Source: Sporopachydermia quercuum
Lineage: Eukaryota > Ascomycota > Sporopachydermiomycetes > Sporopachydermiales > Sporopachydermiaceae
Length of the DNA stretch: 64,000 nt
Assembly (NCBI GenBank): GCA_001599295.1
Contig: BCGN01000002.1
Coordinates: forward strand, 992,001-1,056,000
Direction of reading: 5' to 3'
The notes below the pieces were generated by a model. That model ran no database searches and had not been told where the DNA came from. It saw only the letters and a program-made list of their open reading frames with translations. Positions within the stretch are counted from its first letter, which is position 1. Each line of letters starts with the position of its first letter. Below are positions 10,047-20,717 of the stretch, piece by piece. Made by a program: the position numbers and the translations under genes.

Positions 10047-10651
10047 ATGCAACCTGAGAATAACAGAAACCAGTCTGATATTGCAGATGACGACGATGAG
10101 CCCGATGAGTGGTAAGTAAAGGTGTGGGGATAAGCAATGTGGAATTGATTTTAATAAACACACTCAAATGGGTCCAAGCAAACAATAAATNGATGCTAAC
10201 TAGCAATTCTTGTTCCTTTTTTTGCCTTGTTAGGGACCAACGGATAATAAAAACTGGTTGCGCAGGTAAGTAGGACTTATTAGTAGCACTGTTCAGTTGC
10301 TAGCAATTCTATATATCATCATACGGAACACATGGTAGCCACCTTNTCTTTATGCTATGTACAACTGAACATCTAACAAAATCAAATTAGACGAGAATTT
10401 AAAACTACAGCTATGCCATGCTGATACTGGTGATTGGAGAAAATGCACTGAAGAAGTATGTTAAATCTATCGGGATCAGTAGTATCATTAATCAGCTCAA
10501 TTCATTAAGCAGTAAGCAAAGCAGAATCATAATTATACATTGTCATTCTAACTTTCCACAGATGAAAGCTTTTAAGGATTGTTGGGCTAAAAACTCGAAT
10601 AACGAAAGGACTCATACAAAAGATAACGCTGACGGTTCAACTGATCAATGA
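10047..10651 (+). CDS. COA4: Cytochrome oxidase assembly factor, twin CX9C protein Coa4 (four exons)
   Basis: Coa4/Cmc3 is a small intermembrane-space protein of mitochondria needed for cytochrome c oxidase assembly. The exons are 10047-10111, 10234-10265, 10391-10455 and 10562-10651, giving 83 aa. The three introns (122, 125 and 106 nt) have donors GTAAGT, GTAAGT and GTATGT. The branch points are TGCTAAC (10194), ATCTAAC (10371) and TTCTAAC (10546). All reading phases join cleanly. The product has an acidic N-terminus, then C31-x9-C41 and C51-x9-C61, the twin CX9C helical hairpin oxidised by the Mia40 pathway. LCHADTGDWRKC is the Coa4 hallmark. Three introns in an 84-codon gene is unusual for a budding yeast. 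Confidence 0.88.
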
Positions 10652-10856
10652 TAAAAATTTTGTTTTGACAAACTAGTTTCATCAACTAGAGAAGCAGCAT
10701 GCATATGGGAATGCGAAATACAGTTAACCCATTTTTTTTTTGTACATAAATTAATGAATGAGGCCATTGGGTAGAGTCTAGCTATGGCGATATATATGAA
10801 GATAAGGCATTGGAAATGCAAGGTAGAATAGGATAAGATAAGACAAGATAATAGAA

Positions 10857-11471
10857 CTAAAAGGTTAGGTCCTCATCAACCACTACAACACCTGTTGATC
10901 TTTCTTTCTCGCTTAGGTTATTAATAATGCTGAGATTCTCTTTCCTCGAAGATTCTGGAAGATTTGAAGTGGTGGAAGTGCTTTGTTCGCTATCTTGATT
11001 GTTTGGCTCAGTTTGAACGGAAATATTGATGGATTTGTCTTGTTTTTCATTTTTCTCATTCTGCTCATGCTCTTGTAACTTATGAGGTTTGTTGTTTTTG
11101 TTTGTCTTCTGCTTTATATTCTTTTGCATCCTCCTACGTCTGTTCTTTTCTGTCTTCTTCCTATCAAGTTCTTCCATGGCTTCTCTTCTTTTATTAAACT
11201 CTAACTCTTCTTGTTCCTTCCTTCTCTCTTCCTCTATCATCTTTCTGTTTTCAATTTCCTTCCTTCTGGCTTTTTTGTAGATATGGAAATCACCAGAGCC
11301 GGCTGCTGCTGAGGATCCCAGTACATTTTTCACAATGTCTGGTGGTTGGTGAGATTGAACTTTTGATGCTTCCTTTCGCTTCAAATCTACCGCCGCGAGA
11401 TATTTTTTAGGATTTTGAGAAAACTTTTCTATCAGCATCCTTTGTTGTGATACGGGATCATTTTTGGCCAT
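10857..11471 (-). CDS. PRKRIP1 / DUF1168-family spliceosome-associated protein
   Basis: The product is 204 aa from the ATG at 11469-11471; the open frame extends upstream only from a TTG. The family signature is GSSAAAGSGDFHIYKKARRKE (about residues 53-73), preceded by VKNVL. A long highly charged coiled helix follows (about 74-125, ERRKEQEELEFNKRREAMEE and so on), then a basic stretch KNRRRRMQKN. The C-terminal third is disordered and acidic. In other eukaryotes PRKRIP1 is a spliceosomal component that clamps RNA in C* complexes. S. cerevisiae lacks it as far as I know, so its presence fits a lineage that keeps more introns. It is convergent with COA4, with 205 bp between them. Confidence 0.8.
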   Translation of the reverse strand: MAKNDPVSQQRMLIEKFSQNPKKYLAAVDLKRKEASKVQSHQPPDIVKNVLGSSAAAGSGDFHIYKKARRKEIENRKMIEEERRKEQEELEFNKRREAMEELDRKKTEKNRRRRMQKNIKQKTNKNNKPHKLQEHEQNEKNEKQDKSINISVQTEPNNQDSEQSTSTTSNLPESSRKENLSIINNLSEKERSTGVVVVDEDLTF

Positions 11472-11811
11472 TTTGTCGGATGTAAGTAAGGTAGGTAGAT
11501 TTATATTGGGAGACAAAAACAGTTGATTGAAGTGTTGAACCGTATTTTTTAATGGAAGAACAGGTTTGGCTGCTTGGAAAAAAATTTGTGGCTCTTTTCT
11601 TATGAATGTGATTTGTTATTTGAAACCGTCAGCAAAATCACCGATCAGTTAATGATGATTCTTGCGGATAAGATGTAAATACCTCTCAGAAGTAACGAGT
11701 ATGCTGATTGAAGGGCTATATAATGCCTTCAGCGAAATCTGAGCAGAATCAACGATACAATAAAGAGCTGGCTATTTATTTTACTCTGTTTCAAAGTATC
11801 TTTCTANTATT
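11472..11811. other. Upstream region of the PRKRIP1-like gene
   Basis: This is the promoter side of the minus-strand gene that ends at 10857. It is AT-rich and shows no recognisable feature beyond a few A and T tracts. Confidence 0.4.
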
Positions 11812-12236
11812 TTAGATATTATGTAGGCGGAATAGAATACCAAGAGAACCTTTGATATATGAAGCACCATACAATGGGATATATTTATTCTTTATCAAAA
11901 AAAAAATCCAATCAGAAGAAATAGAAAGAGATATGATGTTTGAACCAACAGGTGGTACAATGGGATATACCTGTTGCAGATCACATGATCTTGGGAAGAC
12001 GAAGATGGCTTTATCAGAGAATACTATTTTGAAATTGCATATGTAAAGGAACTTTTCAGATTCGGAATATACAGAAAGAGAGTACAAAACGAATATAAAT
12101 GAATACCTTGAGCATTATTAACATTATACAACTGTTGGATTGAAAAAATAATAAAGATATTAAAGGGATCATCTGTTAAACGTTTTACTTTCTGTCCGTT
12201 TACTTCTATTATGAAGTATTCAGTCACTCCAACCAT
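11812..12236 (-). other. Possible unrecognised spliced ORF (weak)
   Basis: Two overlapping minus-strand open frames (ATG at 12236, stop near 11812) can be joined in phase. The first gives 43 codons starting MVGVTEYFIIEVNGQK. The join would remove 12024-12106, using a GTATTC donor and an ATAG acceptor, and continue to VYPIVPPVGSN and a hydrophobic tail. The inferred product is about 113 aa. The putative intron is 83 nt and lacks the CTAAC branch point seen in every well-supported intron here. No family was recognised. It could equally be chance open frame. Confidence 0.2.
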
Positions 12237-13349
12237 GTACAATGAAACATAAGATTAACTATATATGTAACATCCTCAGCTTGTTAGGTTAGATATAAAT
12301 TCTTCTTTCTACATCTCAATTGGCAAAAAATTTAAGATAGATAATAAAATGTTTATTTCCAAACCATTGATATAAAACTAGCTACTATTCATATCCAATA
12401 ATCCTACTTCTAACTTGTCAACCAGTTCTTACATATCTTTGGTCATCCAGCAGATAAGTTCCTCCCCAACAATGTGAAAGAAAACAGAATCCATCATTTC
12501 CCTTCTAGTTCAATTTTCAACCTAAACGGCTTTTGCCGTGAAACCTCTTTAAAGTACTCAAATTCCATACAATTCTACCCTAATCAAATTTACATATTTT
12601 CCTCCCNTTAGTAGCTACTTTATCCCCGCTGCTCTTTCAATTCACCTCTGCTCATCTCACCTACAATCTCATCTCATCACCCATCATATCACACATCACA
12701 GTCTCTCCCACCCCCCCATAAATACACCAAAACACCATTTTCTCTTCTTTCAACAGGAATCAATCTATGCCTAGAATTGCCCCCGCTCCACGTTCAACCA
12801 GCCAAAAAGACAACAAACATCGCGCTGGCTGTTTTCACAGAAATCACAATTGAAATAATCAGTGAAACAACGCAACGGATGGAAGGATGATCAAGAGTAC
12901 CAATAATCGACCGGAAATCAATTAGTCAATTTGTTTGTTAAACAATTAAATGGATTCACATTTGACACCAAGTTTGGTTGAATCAAGAACAATATACGTG
13001 TCGTTTAAAGAGCTTAGTTGATCTGATTATTTGGGTGTGTGTCATCATTTTTGAGTAATTGGAGGATTGGTAATTCATTACATTGATATTGTATATGAGC
13101 ACAATTGAATCAACAAGTGAATTTATTGAAGGGAAAGAAAAAAAATAACCATTGTATTACTGAGGCATAGAAGTTCATCTATTTATTGATAAGTTGTTGG
13201 ATTGAGTTTGAGTTGTCTTTGATGTTGATTTGACTGTTCAGTTAATTGTTAGTTTTCATTGATTCGCTGATTAATTGATTGATTTGATAGAAACCAGTAT
13301 CAAGAGAAGAAAAAGGAAAAGTGCATAAAGGTAATTCAGAAAGAGAATT
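12237..13349. other. SEC31 upstream region
   Basis: This 1.1-kb promoter and leader region is strongly pyrimidine-rich at 12420-12760. A run of C followed by ATAAATA at about 12712-12723 may be a TATA-like element. No gene was seen. Confidence 0.45.
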
Positions 13350-16300
13350 ATGGTGAAACTTAAAGAGATTCCCAAGTCAGCTACATTTGCTTGGGCTTAT
13401 GATGCTAAACCTTTGATGGTTACGGGTACTGTAGCTGGTACCATTGATTCCGATTTCAGTTCTAGCTCATCGTTAGATATCTGGGATTTGAACCTTACTG
13501 ATAGATCAGTAGATGGATTCCAATTGACCAAACCATTGGTGTCTGTTACTGGTAATGATAGGTATTATGCGGTCGAATGGTCAAAACCCTTAGATAACTT
13601 CCCTCAAGGTGTGATTGCTGGTGCTTTAGAGAATGGCGAATTGGAATTCTGGAATGCAGAAAAACTGATATCATCAGGCCCAACTGAAGGATTAATTGCC
13701 CGAGAAACCAAACATAGTGGATCAATTAAGTCCATTCAATTTAACGTGTCGAGACCTAATTTATTAGCATCAGCAGGTGCCAAGAGTGAGATATTCATTT
13801 GGGATTTAAATAACCTTTCATCCCCTATCAGCCCTGGCTCTCAATCAGCAAGATTGGATGAAATTGAGTCTGTGGCTTGGAATATAAACGTTGCCAATAT
13901 TCTTGCAACTGGTGGTAATACGGGCTATACCTCTATTTGGGATCTTCGTCATAAAAGGGAAGTTTTGCATCTACAATATGGAGCTATTAAAGGTTCTGGT
14001 GTTTCTAGTATCGCTTGGCATCCAGACACTTCAACCAAACTTGTTACTGCATCTGAATCTGACTCAAGCCCTGTTATATTATTATGGGATCTCAGGAATG
14101 GTAACGCTCCTGAGAAAGTATTATCCGGTCATGAAAGTGGTGTTTTATCTGTTGATTGGTGTATTAAAGACTCTACTTTCCTTTTATCTTCAGGTAAAGA
14201 TAACAAAACCATTCTATGGGACACTGAGAAAGGTGAAGTATTAGGGGAGTATCCTGCTGCAACCAATTGGTGTTTTGAAAGTAAATTCAACTCTTATAAC
14301 CCAGATTTGTTTGCTACTGCATCTTTTGATGGTAAAATTTCCATCCAAACTCTTCAAAATACTAGCTCTTCTGAACCAGCTAAAGACAATAAAATTTCAG
14401 AAGAAGATTTCTGGAATTCTCCTAATTTCGTTGATACTCAAAAGCCTTCTTTTACATTGCAGAAAGTACCAAAATGGCTGGTGAATCCTTCGTCAGTTAG
14501 CTTTGGATTTGGTGGTAAGATTGTAACAGTCAAATCTGATTTGAAAGAACATAAATCTGCTGTAACGGTTTCTAAATATGTTGAAGATGAAAACTTTTCT
14601 GGTGATTTGAAACAATTTTCTACTTCTTTGAAAGAGGGCAAACTGGAAATCTTGGTTACTGAAAGATTACATAGTGCCTCTGACAGTTCAAAAGCCGATT
14701 GGAGCATATTGAAGAATGCTTTGGAGAATGGTACTGTTGAAGCATTGACNATATACGCTGGTTTGAATAAGGAGGCATCTGATGATANGGAAGCTGTAAA
14801 AGAAGAAGATAAAAAGAATGAGAATGGTGATGCCAAAGAAACGTCAAATGCTGCCCTTGATGATCTATTTGCCAATAGTGGATCTGAAGGTAAGACTTCA
14901 GAAGGAGATGATTTCTTCTCTAAAGTTGCTCAAGAGAAAGAAGAAGACTCATTTAGCGTTGAAAAACCTATTAGCTTCTTCTCTGATTCTCAAACAGAAT
15001 CGGAGAGAAAAATCGTTGAGAGCATTTTAAAGAAAGACTTTGCAAATGGAATCAAACTTTTGCTTGAAGAAGATAGATTATTAGATGCTAGTTTGTTCTC
15101 AATGTTTGCTGGTGATGCTGAAAGAAAAAAAGTCCANGCCGCTTATTTNAGCAAATATGCTAATATTACTGACTTTGCTAGACTTCTTTATACGGTCTCT
15201 AAAGATGATTTGAAAGATTTAGTACAAAATACTTCTGTTGCCGAATGGAAGTCAGTCGTGGCTGCTATTTCAACTTATGCATCAACTGAAGAGTTCAATA
15301 GAAGTATTTCCGAACTTGGTGATAGAATTCTTGCTTCAAACTCTACAACAGCTAGAAATGACGCTATTGCTTGCTACGTAGCAAGTGGAAATGTAGAGAA
15401 GCTTACTAGTATTTGGATCAAGGAAATCCCGGTTTCTGAAGAAAAACTTTTATCATCCAGCGAGAATGCCGTTTCTTCAAGATCAGCTGCTCATTTTGAA
15501 GCGTTACAGGAATTCATTGAGAAAATTACTGTTTTCAAGAAAGCTTTGAAAGGTTCTTTTGATAACAAGAATCTGGAATCTTTGAATGAATTGTTCAGGG
15601 AGTATGCTAACATTGTTGCGTTTCAAGGTGAATTAGAACTTGCATCTTCATTCTTTGATTTATTACCTGAACAAATGTCTGGATTATCACTTGAGAAAGA
15701 ACGTGTTACTAAGGCTGATGAGAAAGTCCTACCAGCTAAACAATTTGCTCCCAATTCAACAGGCCAAAAACCAAGATATGGTAGTATTCCAAGCTTAGCC
15801 AGCAAGAAATACACTGTTCCTTCTTATGGAAAGCCAGTTGAAGCTACTGGTGCACAACCTGGAGCTCAGACCGATATTTCTGGTGCCCCTGTATTCAACA
15901 GTTTGTATGCACCCCCTGGAGCTACTGCCACACCATTTGGACAAAATGCTGTTCCCAGCCAGCCTCCAGTCTCCAGGTCGGCTAGTGTCAGCAATCCTTA
16001 TGCTCCAGTGGCCCCAGTACAACAAGCACAACCTACTTATGCACCTCCTCCTAGCTCTGGAGCCCCTCGTGGACCCTCACCTGGTCCCAAGGGATTTAAC
16101 ATTCCAGGACCTAGACCTGTTTTAACCCCTGTTAATCCAAATCCTATTGGACCTGTTGAAACGCCTGGCCCAGCACCTAAAGTTAGTGGACCTAGTATCC
16201 CACCACCCCTTGCAGGTGCATTACGCAAGAGTTCAACAGAGGCTGGTGGATGGAACGATTTACCATTGCAATTACCACCTTCGGCCAATAAGAGAAGTAA

Positions 16301-17201
16301 TGCTCCACCAGCAAGAGTCAACACTTACAACCCACCTCAGGGCCCAGCAAGTAGATCTCAAACACCTGCAATGCCACCACCAGCTGCTGGTTCTGTTCAA
16401 ACTCATACAAGAACACCCAGTGATCACCGCAGTACTGCGCTGGTGAATCCATATGCGCAAGAACCCCATACTGTTGTTCCTCCTATGATTCCAAGACCTC
16501 AATCATCACAGAGTATCATCCCTCCTCGCCCAGGATTTTCAAATCAACCATTACAACAGAATACTCCTCCTCCTCCACCAGTGAATCCTTATGCTCCTTC
16601 AACTAGTGGCAATGCCAGAAGTCCTGCAGTGAATGCTTATGCTCCAGCAGTTTCTCCAGGAGCGTCTATACATAATCAAGTGCCGTTAAGTGGACCACCA
16701 TTAGGTGTATCAGGAGTTCCACCACCACCACCTGTTGGAGGTAGAAATAATTCAATTGATAGAATATCATCTCCACACGCACCACTACCAGCAACAGGAC
16801 GAACTCCTTCTATAGCGGCGGCATCTCCACCACTAGTAGTAACCAAACCACGTTATCCACCAGGTGACAGAAGTCATATTCCAACTGCCGCGTTGCCTAT
16901 TGTTCAAATTTTAGAAAGTCAAGTAAGCAATGTTAGACCAAAGATTCCTGAGCATTATGCTAAGCATCTAGCTGATGTTGAAAAGCGGTTGAGCATTTTA
17001 TACGACCACTTGAATAACGACGATCTAAGTAGTGATTTGGTAAGTGAACTGGTTACTATGTGTCAAAGCTTAGCTGGTGGTGATTTTGCTAAAGCACTAG
17101 AGTTGCATATTCAAATCTCTGTTAATAGAAGCAGTCAAACTGGTCATTGGATGGTTGGTATCAAGAGACTTGTTGAAATGGTTAGAGCTACAAGTCAGTA
17201 G
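13350..17201 (+). CDS. SEC31: COPII outer-coat subunit Sec31
   Basis: Sec31 pairs with Sec13 to form the outer cage of COPII vesicles leaving the ER and stimulates the Sar1 GTPase cycle. The product is 1283 aa (S. cerevisiae 1273). Residues 1 to about 340 are WD40 repeats (SGHESGVLSVDW, TILWDTEKG, FIWDLNN, SIWDLRHK). They are followed by the blade-donating segment and an alpha-solenoid (about 400-800). Residues about 830-1130 are very Pro/Ala/Ser-rich, with repeated PxNPYAP and PPPP clusters, the region that binds Sec23 and Sar1. The C-terminal domain (about 1140-1283) is helical. Four ambiguous bases lie in the solenoid part. The gene is intronless and the start ATG opens MVKLKEIPKSATFAW, as in other Sec31 proteins. 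Confidence 0.97.
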   Translation: MVKLKEIPKSATFAWAYDAKPLMVTGTVAGTIDSDFSSSSSLDIWDLNLTDRSVDGFQLTKPLVSVTGNDRYYAVEWSKPLDNFPQGVIAGALENGELEFWNAEKLISSGPTEGLIARETKHSGSIKSIQFNVSRPNLLASAGAKSEIFIWDLNNLSSPISPGSQSARLDEIESVAWNINVANILATGGNTGYTSIWDLRHKREVLHLQYGAIKGSGVSSIAWHPDTSTKLVTASESDSSPVILLWDLRNGNAPEKVLSGHESGVLSVDWCIKDSTFLLSSGKDNKTILWDTEKGEVLGEYPAATNWCFESKFNSYNPDLFATASFDGKISIQTLQNTSSSEPAKDNKISEEDFWNSPNFVDTQKPSFTLQKVPKWLVNPSSVSFGFGGKIVTVKSDLKEHKSAVTVSKYVEDENFSGDLKQFSTSLKEGKLEILVTERLHSASDSSKADWSILKNALENGTVEALXIYAGLNKEASDDXEAVKEEDKKNENGDAKETSNAALDDLFANSGSEGKTSEGDDFFSKVAQEKEEDSFSVEKPISFFSDSQTESERKIVESILKKDFANGIKLLLEEDRLLDASLFSMFAGDAERKKVXAAYXSKYANITDFARLLYTVSKDDLKDLVQNTSVAEWKSVVAAISTYASTEEFNRSISELGDRILASNSTTARNDAIACYVASGNVEKLTSIWIKEIPVSEEKLLSSSENAVSSRSAAHFEALQEFIEKITVFKKALKGSFDNKNLESLNELFREYANIVAFQGELELASSFFDLLPEQMSGLSLEKERVTKADEKVLPAKQFAPNSTGQKPRYGSIPSLASKKYTVPSYGKPVEATGAQPGAQTDISGAPVFNSLYAPPGATATPFGQNAVPSQPPVSRSASVSNPYAPVAPVQQAQPTYAPPPSSGAPRGPSPGPKGFNIPGPRPVLTPVNPNPIGPVETPGPAPKVSGPSIPPPLAGALRKSSTEAGGWNDLPLQLPPSANKRSNAPPARVNTYNPPQGPASRSQTPAMPPPAAGSVQTHTRTPSDHRSTALVNPYAQEPHTVVPPMIPRPQSSQSIIPPRPGFSNQPLQQNTPPPPPVNPYAPSTSGNARSPAVNAYAPAVSPGASIHNQVPLSGPPLGVSGVPPPPPVGGRNNSIDRISSPHAPLPATGRTPSIAAASPPLVVTKPRYPPGDRSHIPTAALPIVQILESQVSNVRPKIPEHYAKHLADVEKRLSILYDHLNNDDLSSDLVSELVTMCQSLAGGDFAKALELHIQISVNRSSQTGHWMVGIKRLVEMVRATSQ

Positions 17202-20002
17202 GGTAGACGGTTCTCAATTGCACGACCGTCTTAGTTATGTATATTGGATTAATATAATCGATCTTATAAACTTGTTATATTGGCAATAAAAGGCAAAATC
17301 AATAATTATTATATTTATTGATCCAAGTAGAAGGGTTATAAGTAGAAAAATGCCTTCCATAACTGAAAATATGTAATGGTCACGTGATAGAAGGTTTCAA
17401 TCTGATTATGATTACAACATAATCAACTATAGTTCAGATGGTATGAGGTATAGGAAATATTAGTTTCTATATGATTCTAGCTAGAAGTAACTTTTGCTAT
17501 AATATCTCGGTGTGAATTCGAATGCATCCCCGGTTTTCTTATTTTTTCTATTAGCATTCATTATGGACAGCTAGTTATATTTGTAAATAGAGAAACTTAT
17601 CCAAACAGATTCTTACATGTCCCTTGCATCAAGTTCAGGCTAGACTCAAAGTTTAATCTTATATGCCATCTTACGTAAGCCCTTCTATGAATTCTATGGA
17701 TTGTATGAATGTATCTAGCTGCCAAACCAATGACAACAATAATCCAGACAATCAATGAAATGAAGCTTTTGATCATAAAGCTATTAAAATCGAGGTCATG
17801 AAAATTGTAAATTCTGATGTTGTCCTACGTTATAATCTATTTGTTTTACTACGGACGCGCTGCTAGAGAGAATTAACCTTTCTCAACCGACAACTTAGGA
17901 TTACTTGTGTCTACGTGGATAGTACCAATTTATGCTTTGTATATCTGAAGTCAACTATAGCTCAACAAAACTAGAGTAATTGAAACTCGTTTTTAACTAA
18001 TTGTTTCTGGTTCAATGGAACTCAATCAGCGATGTAGACATTAGTTAACCAGCCAATTCTGAAAGCTCATTCCACCTTCTGCAAGTTTATGCATGCCACG
18101 GAAAGTAACTTTACCTTCTATCATATTTACCCATGATCATCGACAATTGGTTAAACGTAGAAACAAACGGAAGTTTTGTTGTAGAAACTTGAAGAAATTC
18201 CAGGAAACCAGAGAAAACAGAATTGCTTATAAATACCTCGAAGTTGACTTATTTATGGACTTTCTGAATGCTAACTATTAGCTAACCATACTATAAAAGA
18301 ACTATACAACTGGTATTAAGGCATCTCTTACGAAGGAACGTTTTAATCTCGTGTAAGAACTGGCATTTCATAAGCTTGTTCCATCAGCAGTTTTTTTAAG
18401 NCTTATTAATTGCTATTTGCTTAATACATCTCTTCTCCTGTAGTTTAATACTAATTGTTGATCTAGAAGATTGGTGAATATTGAGCTTATATTAATAAAG
18501 TTTATTTTATGCTTTCTTAATAACATAAACTTTATATGAGGAGTAAATGTTCCCCAGACATGTGATATGTTATAATCATGTTATAATCGCGTAATATAAT
18601 TACCAAATCTAATAAGAAGGTAAGTCGAAAATATTCGAATCTTTGATTCAAATGTTTTCAAATCTCCATCTATTTAGCGTGTATTTCAGTATATTTTAAT
18701 CTTTTCTGGATATATTGATTGTCTATCCCACATACTTTCAGTTCATCTAAGCGACAGAATATTTAATACTAAGCCGGAATAGGAATACCTAGCACTAATC
18801 ACTCATTGTGCATAAACATGCGTTAATAATTGCATGGTTCTAATGAGGGCAATGAAGAAAACTCTTCTACTTATCGCCTTGAGGATGCTTTAAGCTAAGC
18901 AGAATATTTGCGGGAAATCCCTNAAGAAGAAGTCTTTTACATCTTAGGTTTGACCAAGAAAGGGAAATATGTCAACTAATGGAGAAATCTTTTGAAAGGA
19001 AGGACTGGAGTAAGAATGAGAGTTTTCTTCCTCTTCTCTTGTCCTGTCAATTGAAAGAGTGAGAGAGCCTCTCGTATGTCTAGCTGCTCATCCAGCCAAT
19101 TGTTTTCCCGAGAAACCGAAAAATCTGAATTAAAAACAGGCAGTAAAAGTATACAAACAGTATTATACTCACCATTCACAAAAAAAGCCAGCAGCTACTT
19201 CATCCTGATCTTCCGATACTTGACAGAATCAAGTTTCGCGTTTTTCTTCTCTTGTTATCTCTAACAACATTCCATAAGATTTCATTTTAACCCAGAAATC
19301 ACAATGAAAAATAACTCATTTTCCTGCATCATATTTTAGCCCTCCCTTCCTTCTATTATTATCTTGTCTTATTTGTTGAATAATTACCCATTCANTGTTG
19401 CTTAATTTACATTTATTCCATCATGATATAATCCCTCATCACACAATCCAAATAAACTTTCTTCGTCCAAACGTTAACGTTAACTCTACTCACAACCTTA
19501 ACCGACTCTCTCCAAATTTCATCACTTTATTACCAAATTAAGCAATGAGGATGGGATTGTTGAATAGAAACTCCTTATAGAGAATTGTATATAACAATGA
19601 ACTGATCCTAGTAAACCATTGGGAAACTAATTGATATTATAATGAAAATCTTCAGAGTGTGATTTTGAATATTAGAAGTTGATAATTTCAATGGAGGTTC
19701 GGTTATCAATTGTCAAAGGATCTGGAAGATGGACGAGCACTGTATCTATCTATCATCATTGTGTATCTGTCCGCTCAAATGAATTAACGAATTAATGAAT
19801 GAATGAATTAAATGTAACGTAGTAAGTTATCTTGATAAGGAAAACGTTATAAGCAAAAATTTAAGTCATCAGCTTAAGAAAAAGACACATCAAACATCAT
19901 CAATTTACTTAAAGTTCTTGACATATTTTGTTGATTTGAACATATGTATCTGATAGTAATCTCTCAGGGAAGGAATAGTATCAAAACAACGATTTAACGA
20001 CT
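17202..20002. other. Long intergenic region SEC31 / small Cys-Ser-Arg gene
   Basis: These 2.8 kb contain no convincing gene; the open frames seen are short and have random-looking composition. Features noted are a TCACGTGA box near 17381, an 11-bp inverted repeat (18495-18505 and 18525-18535), two GTTATAATC direct repeats near 18568, and pyrimidine-rich DNA at 19320-19540 that may belong to the promoter of the gene at 20003. Confidence 0.5.
18495..18535. repeat. 11-bp inverted repeat in AT-rich DNA
   Basis: ATAAAGTTTAT at 18495-18505 is the exact reverse complement of ATAAACTTTAT at 18525-18535, with a 19-nt spacer. It could form a hairpin or be part of a replication origin, but in AT-rich DNA it may be chance. 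Confidence 0.4.
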
Positions 20003-20329
20003 ATGGACAATAAGTCAATCGACAATATCATGAATGATATTTATATTCCGCCTTCGGAGCCAGATAAACCGGAAACAGTTCCTCATCATCAACCAACTTT
20101 GATTATGCAAGACAAAGAAACTGACACAACACATCATTTATCATGTGGATGTAGTGGGACTTGTATTAGAGAAGAAGCCTGGTGGTGCGATAACAAGACT
20201 GGGGAAGTCAAACATACTGATCGCCATGGAAGTGTAAGTACTGCTCGAAATGCTCGTGGAAGCAGAAGTTCAGATAGAAGTAGAAGCAGTAGTAGTGAAA
20301 GTGGAAGTAGTGTTGAGAGTATATTCTAA
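20003..20329 (+). CDS. Small Cys-cluster / Ser-Arg-rich protein of unknown function
   Basis: The ORF of 108 codons starts at a good ATG and has non-random composition. The N-terminal half is acidic and Pro-rich (MNDIYIPPSEPDKPE). A compact cysteine cluster LSCGCSGTC follows near residues 48-56, then REEAWWCDNKTG. The C-terminal third is rich in Ser and Arg (GSRSSDRSRSSSSES). No signal peptide or membrane segment is seen. The Cys cluster could bind a metal and the RS tail could be phosphorylated, but both are inference. I do not recognise the family. It is convergent with PEX7 and has a 2.8-kb gene-free upstream region. Confidence 0.55.
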   Translation: MDNKSIDNIMNDIYIPPSEPDKPETVPHHQPTLIMQDKETDTTHHLSCGCSGTCIREEAWWCDNKTGEVKHTDRHGSVSTARNARGSRSSDRSRSSSSESGSSVESIF

Positions 20330-20717
20330 GATCTGTTTTCGGTGAATGTGTTTGATACATAGTAAGGAAAGCATGGATTGTGGCTGATAGAAATCAACAA
20401 TGCTGACAATGTAGAAGATGTATAAGGCTGATCACCTGTTCCATGAAAAAATATTTGTTTGTTTGGCTATACATATTAGTAATAGGGCTAATCATAATTG
20501 CTTATAAGTATGATTAATGATGAGTAGCTGTAGAATCGAGGGTTCTGCTGATTAATATAAGTTTATTTGAATATGAATCTTTCCATAAACTATGTGGTCT
20601 TCTGTCACTAGGAATTCCATCTCTGCATCAATAGAAGGAAGGTGTACATGATACAAATCGTCAAATGTACCATCCCAAAATTAGCGATGTCAAAAAATAT
20701 GTTCAAGTCCCTATTCA
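20330..20717. other. Intergenic, convergent 3' ends
   Basis: This holds the 3' UTRs of the small Cys/Ser-Arg gene and PEX7. Nothing else was seen. Confidence 0.5.
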
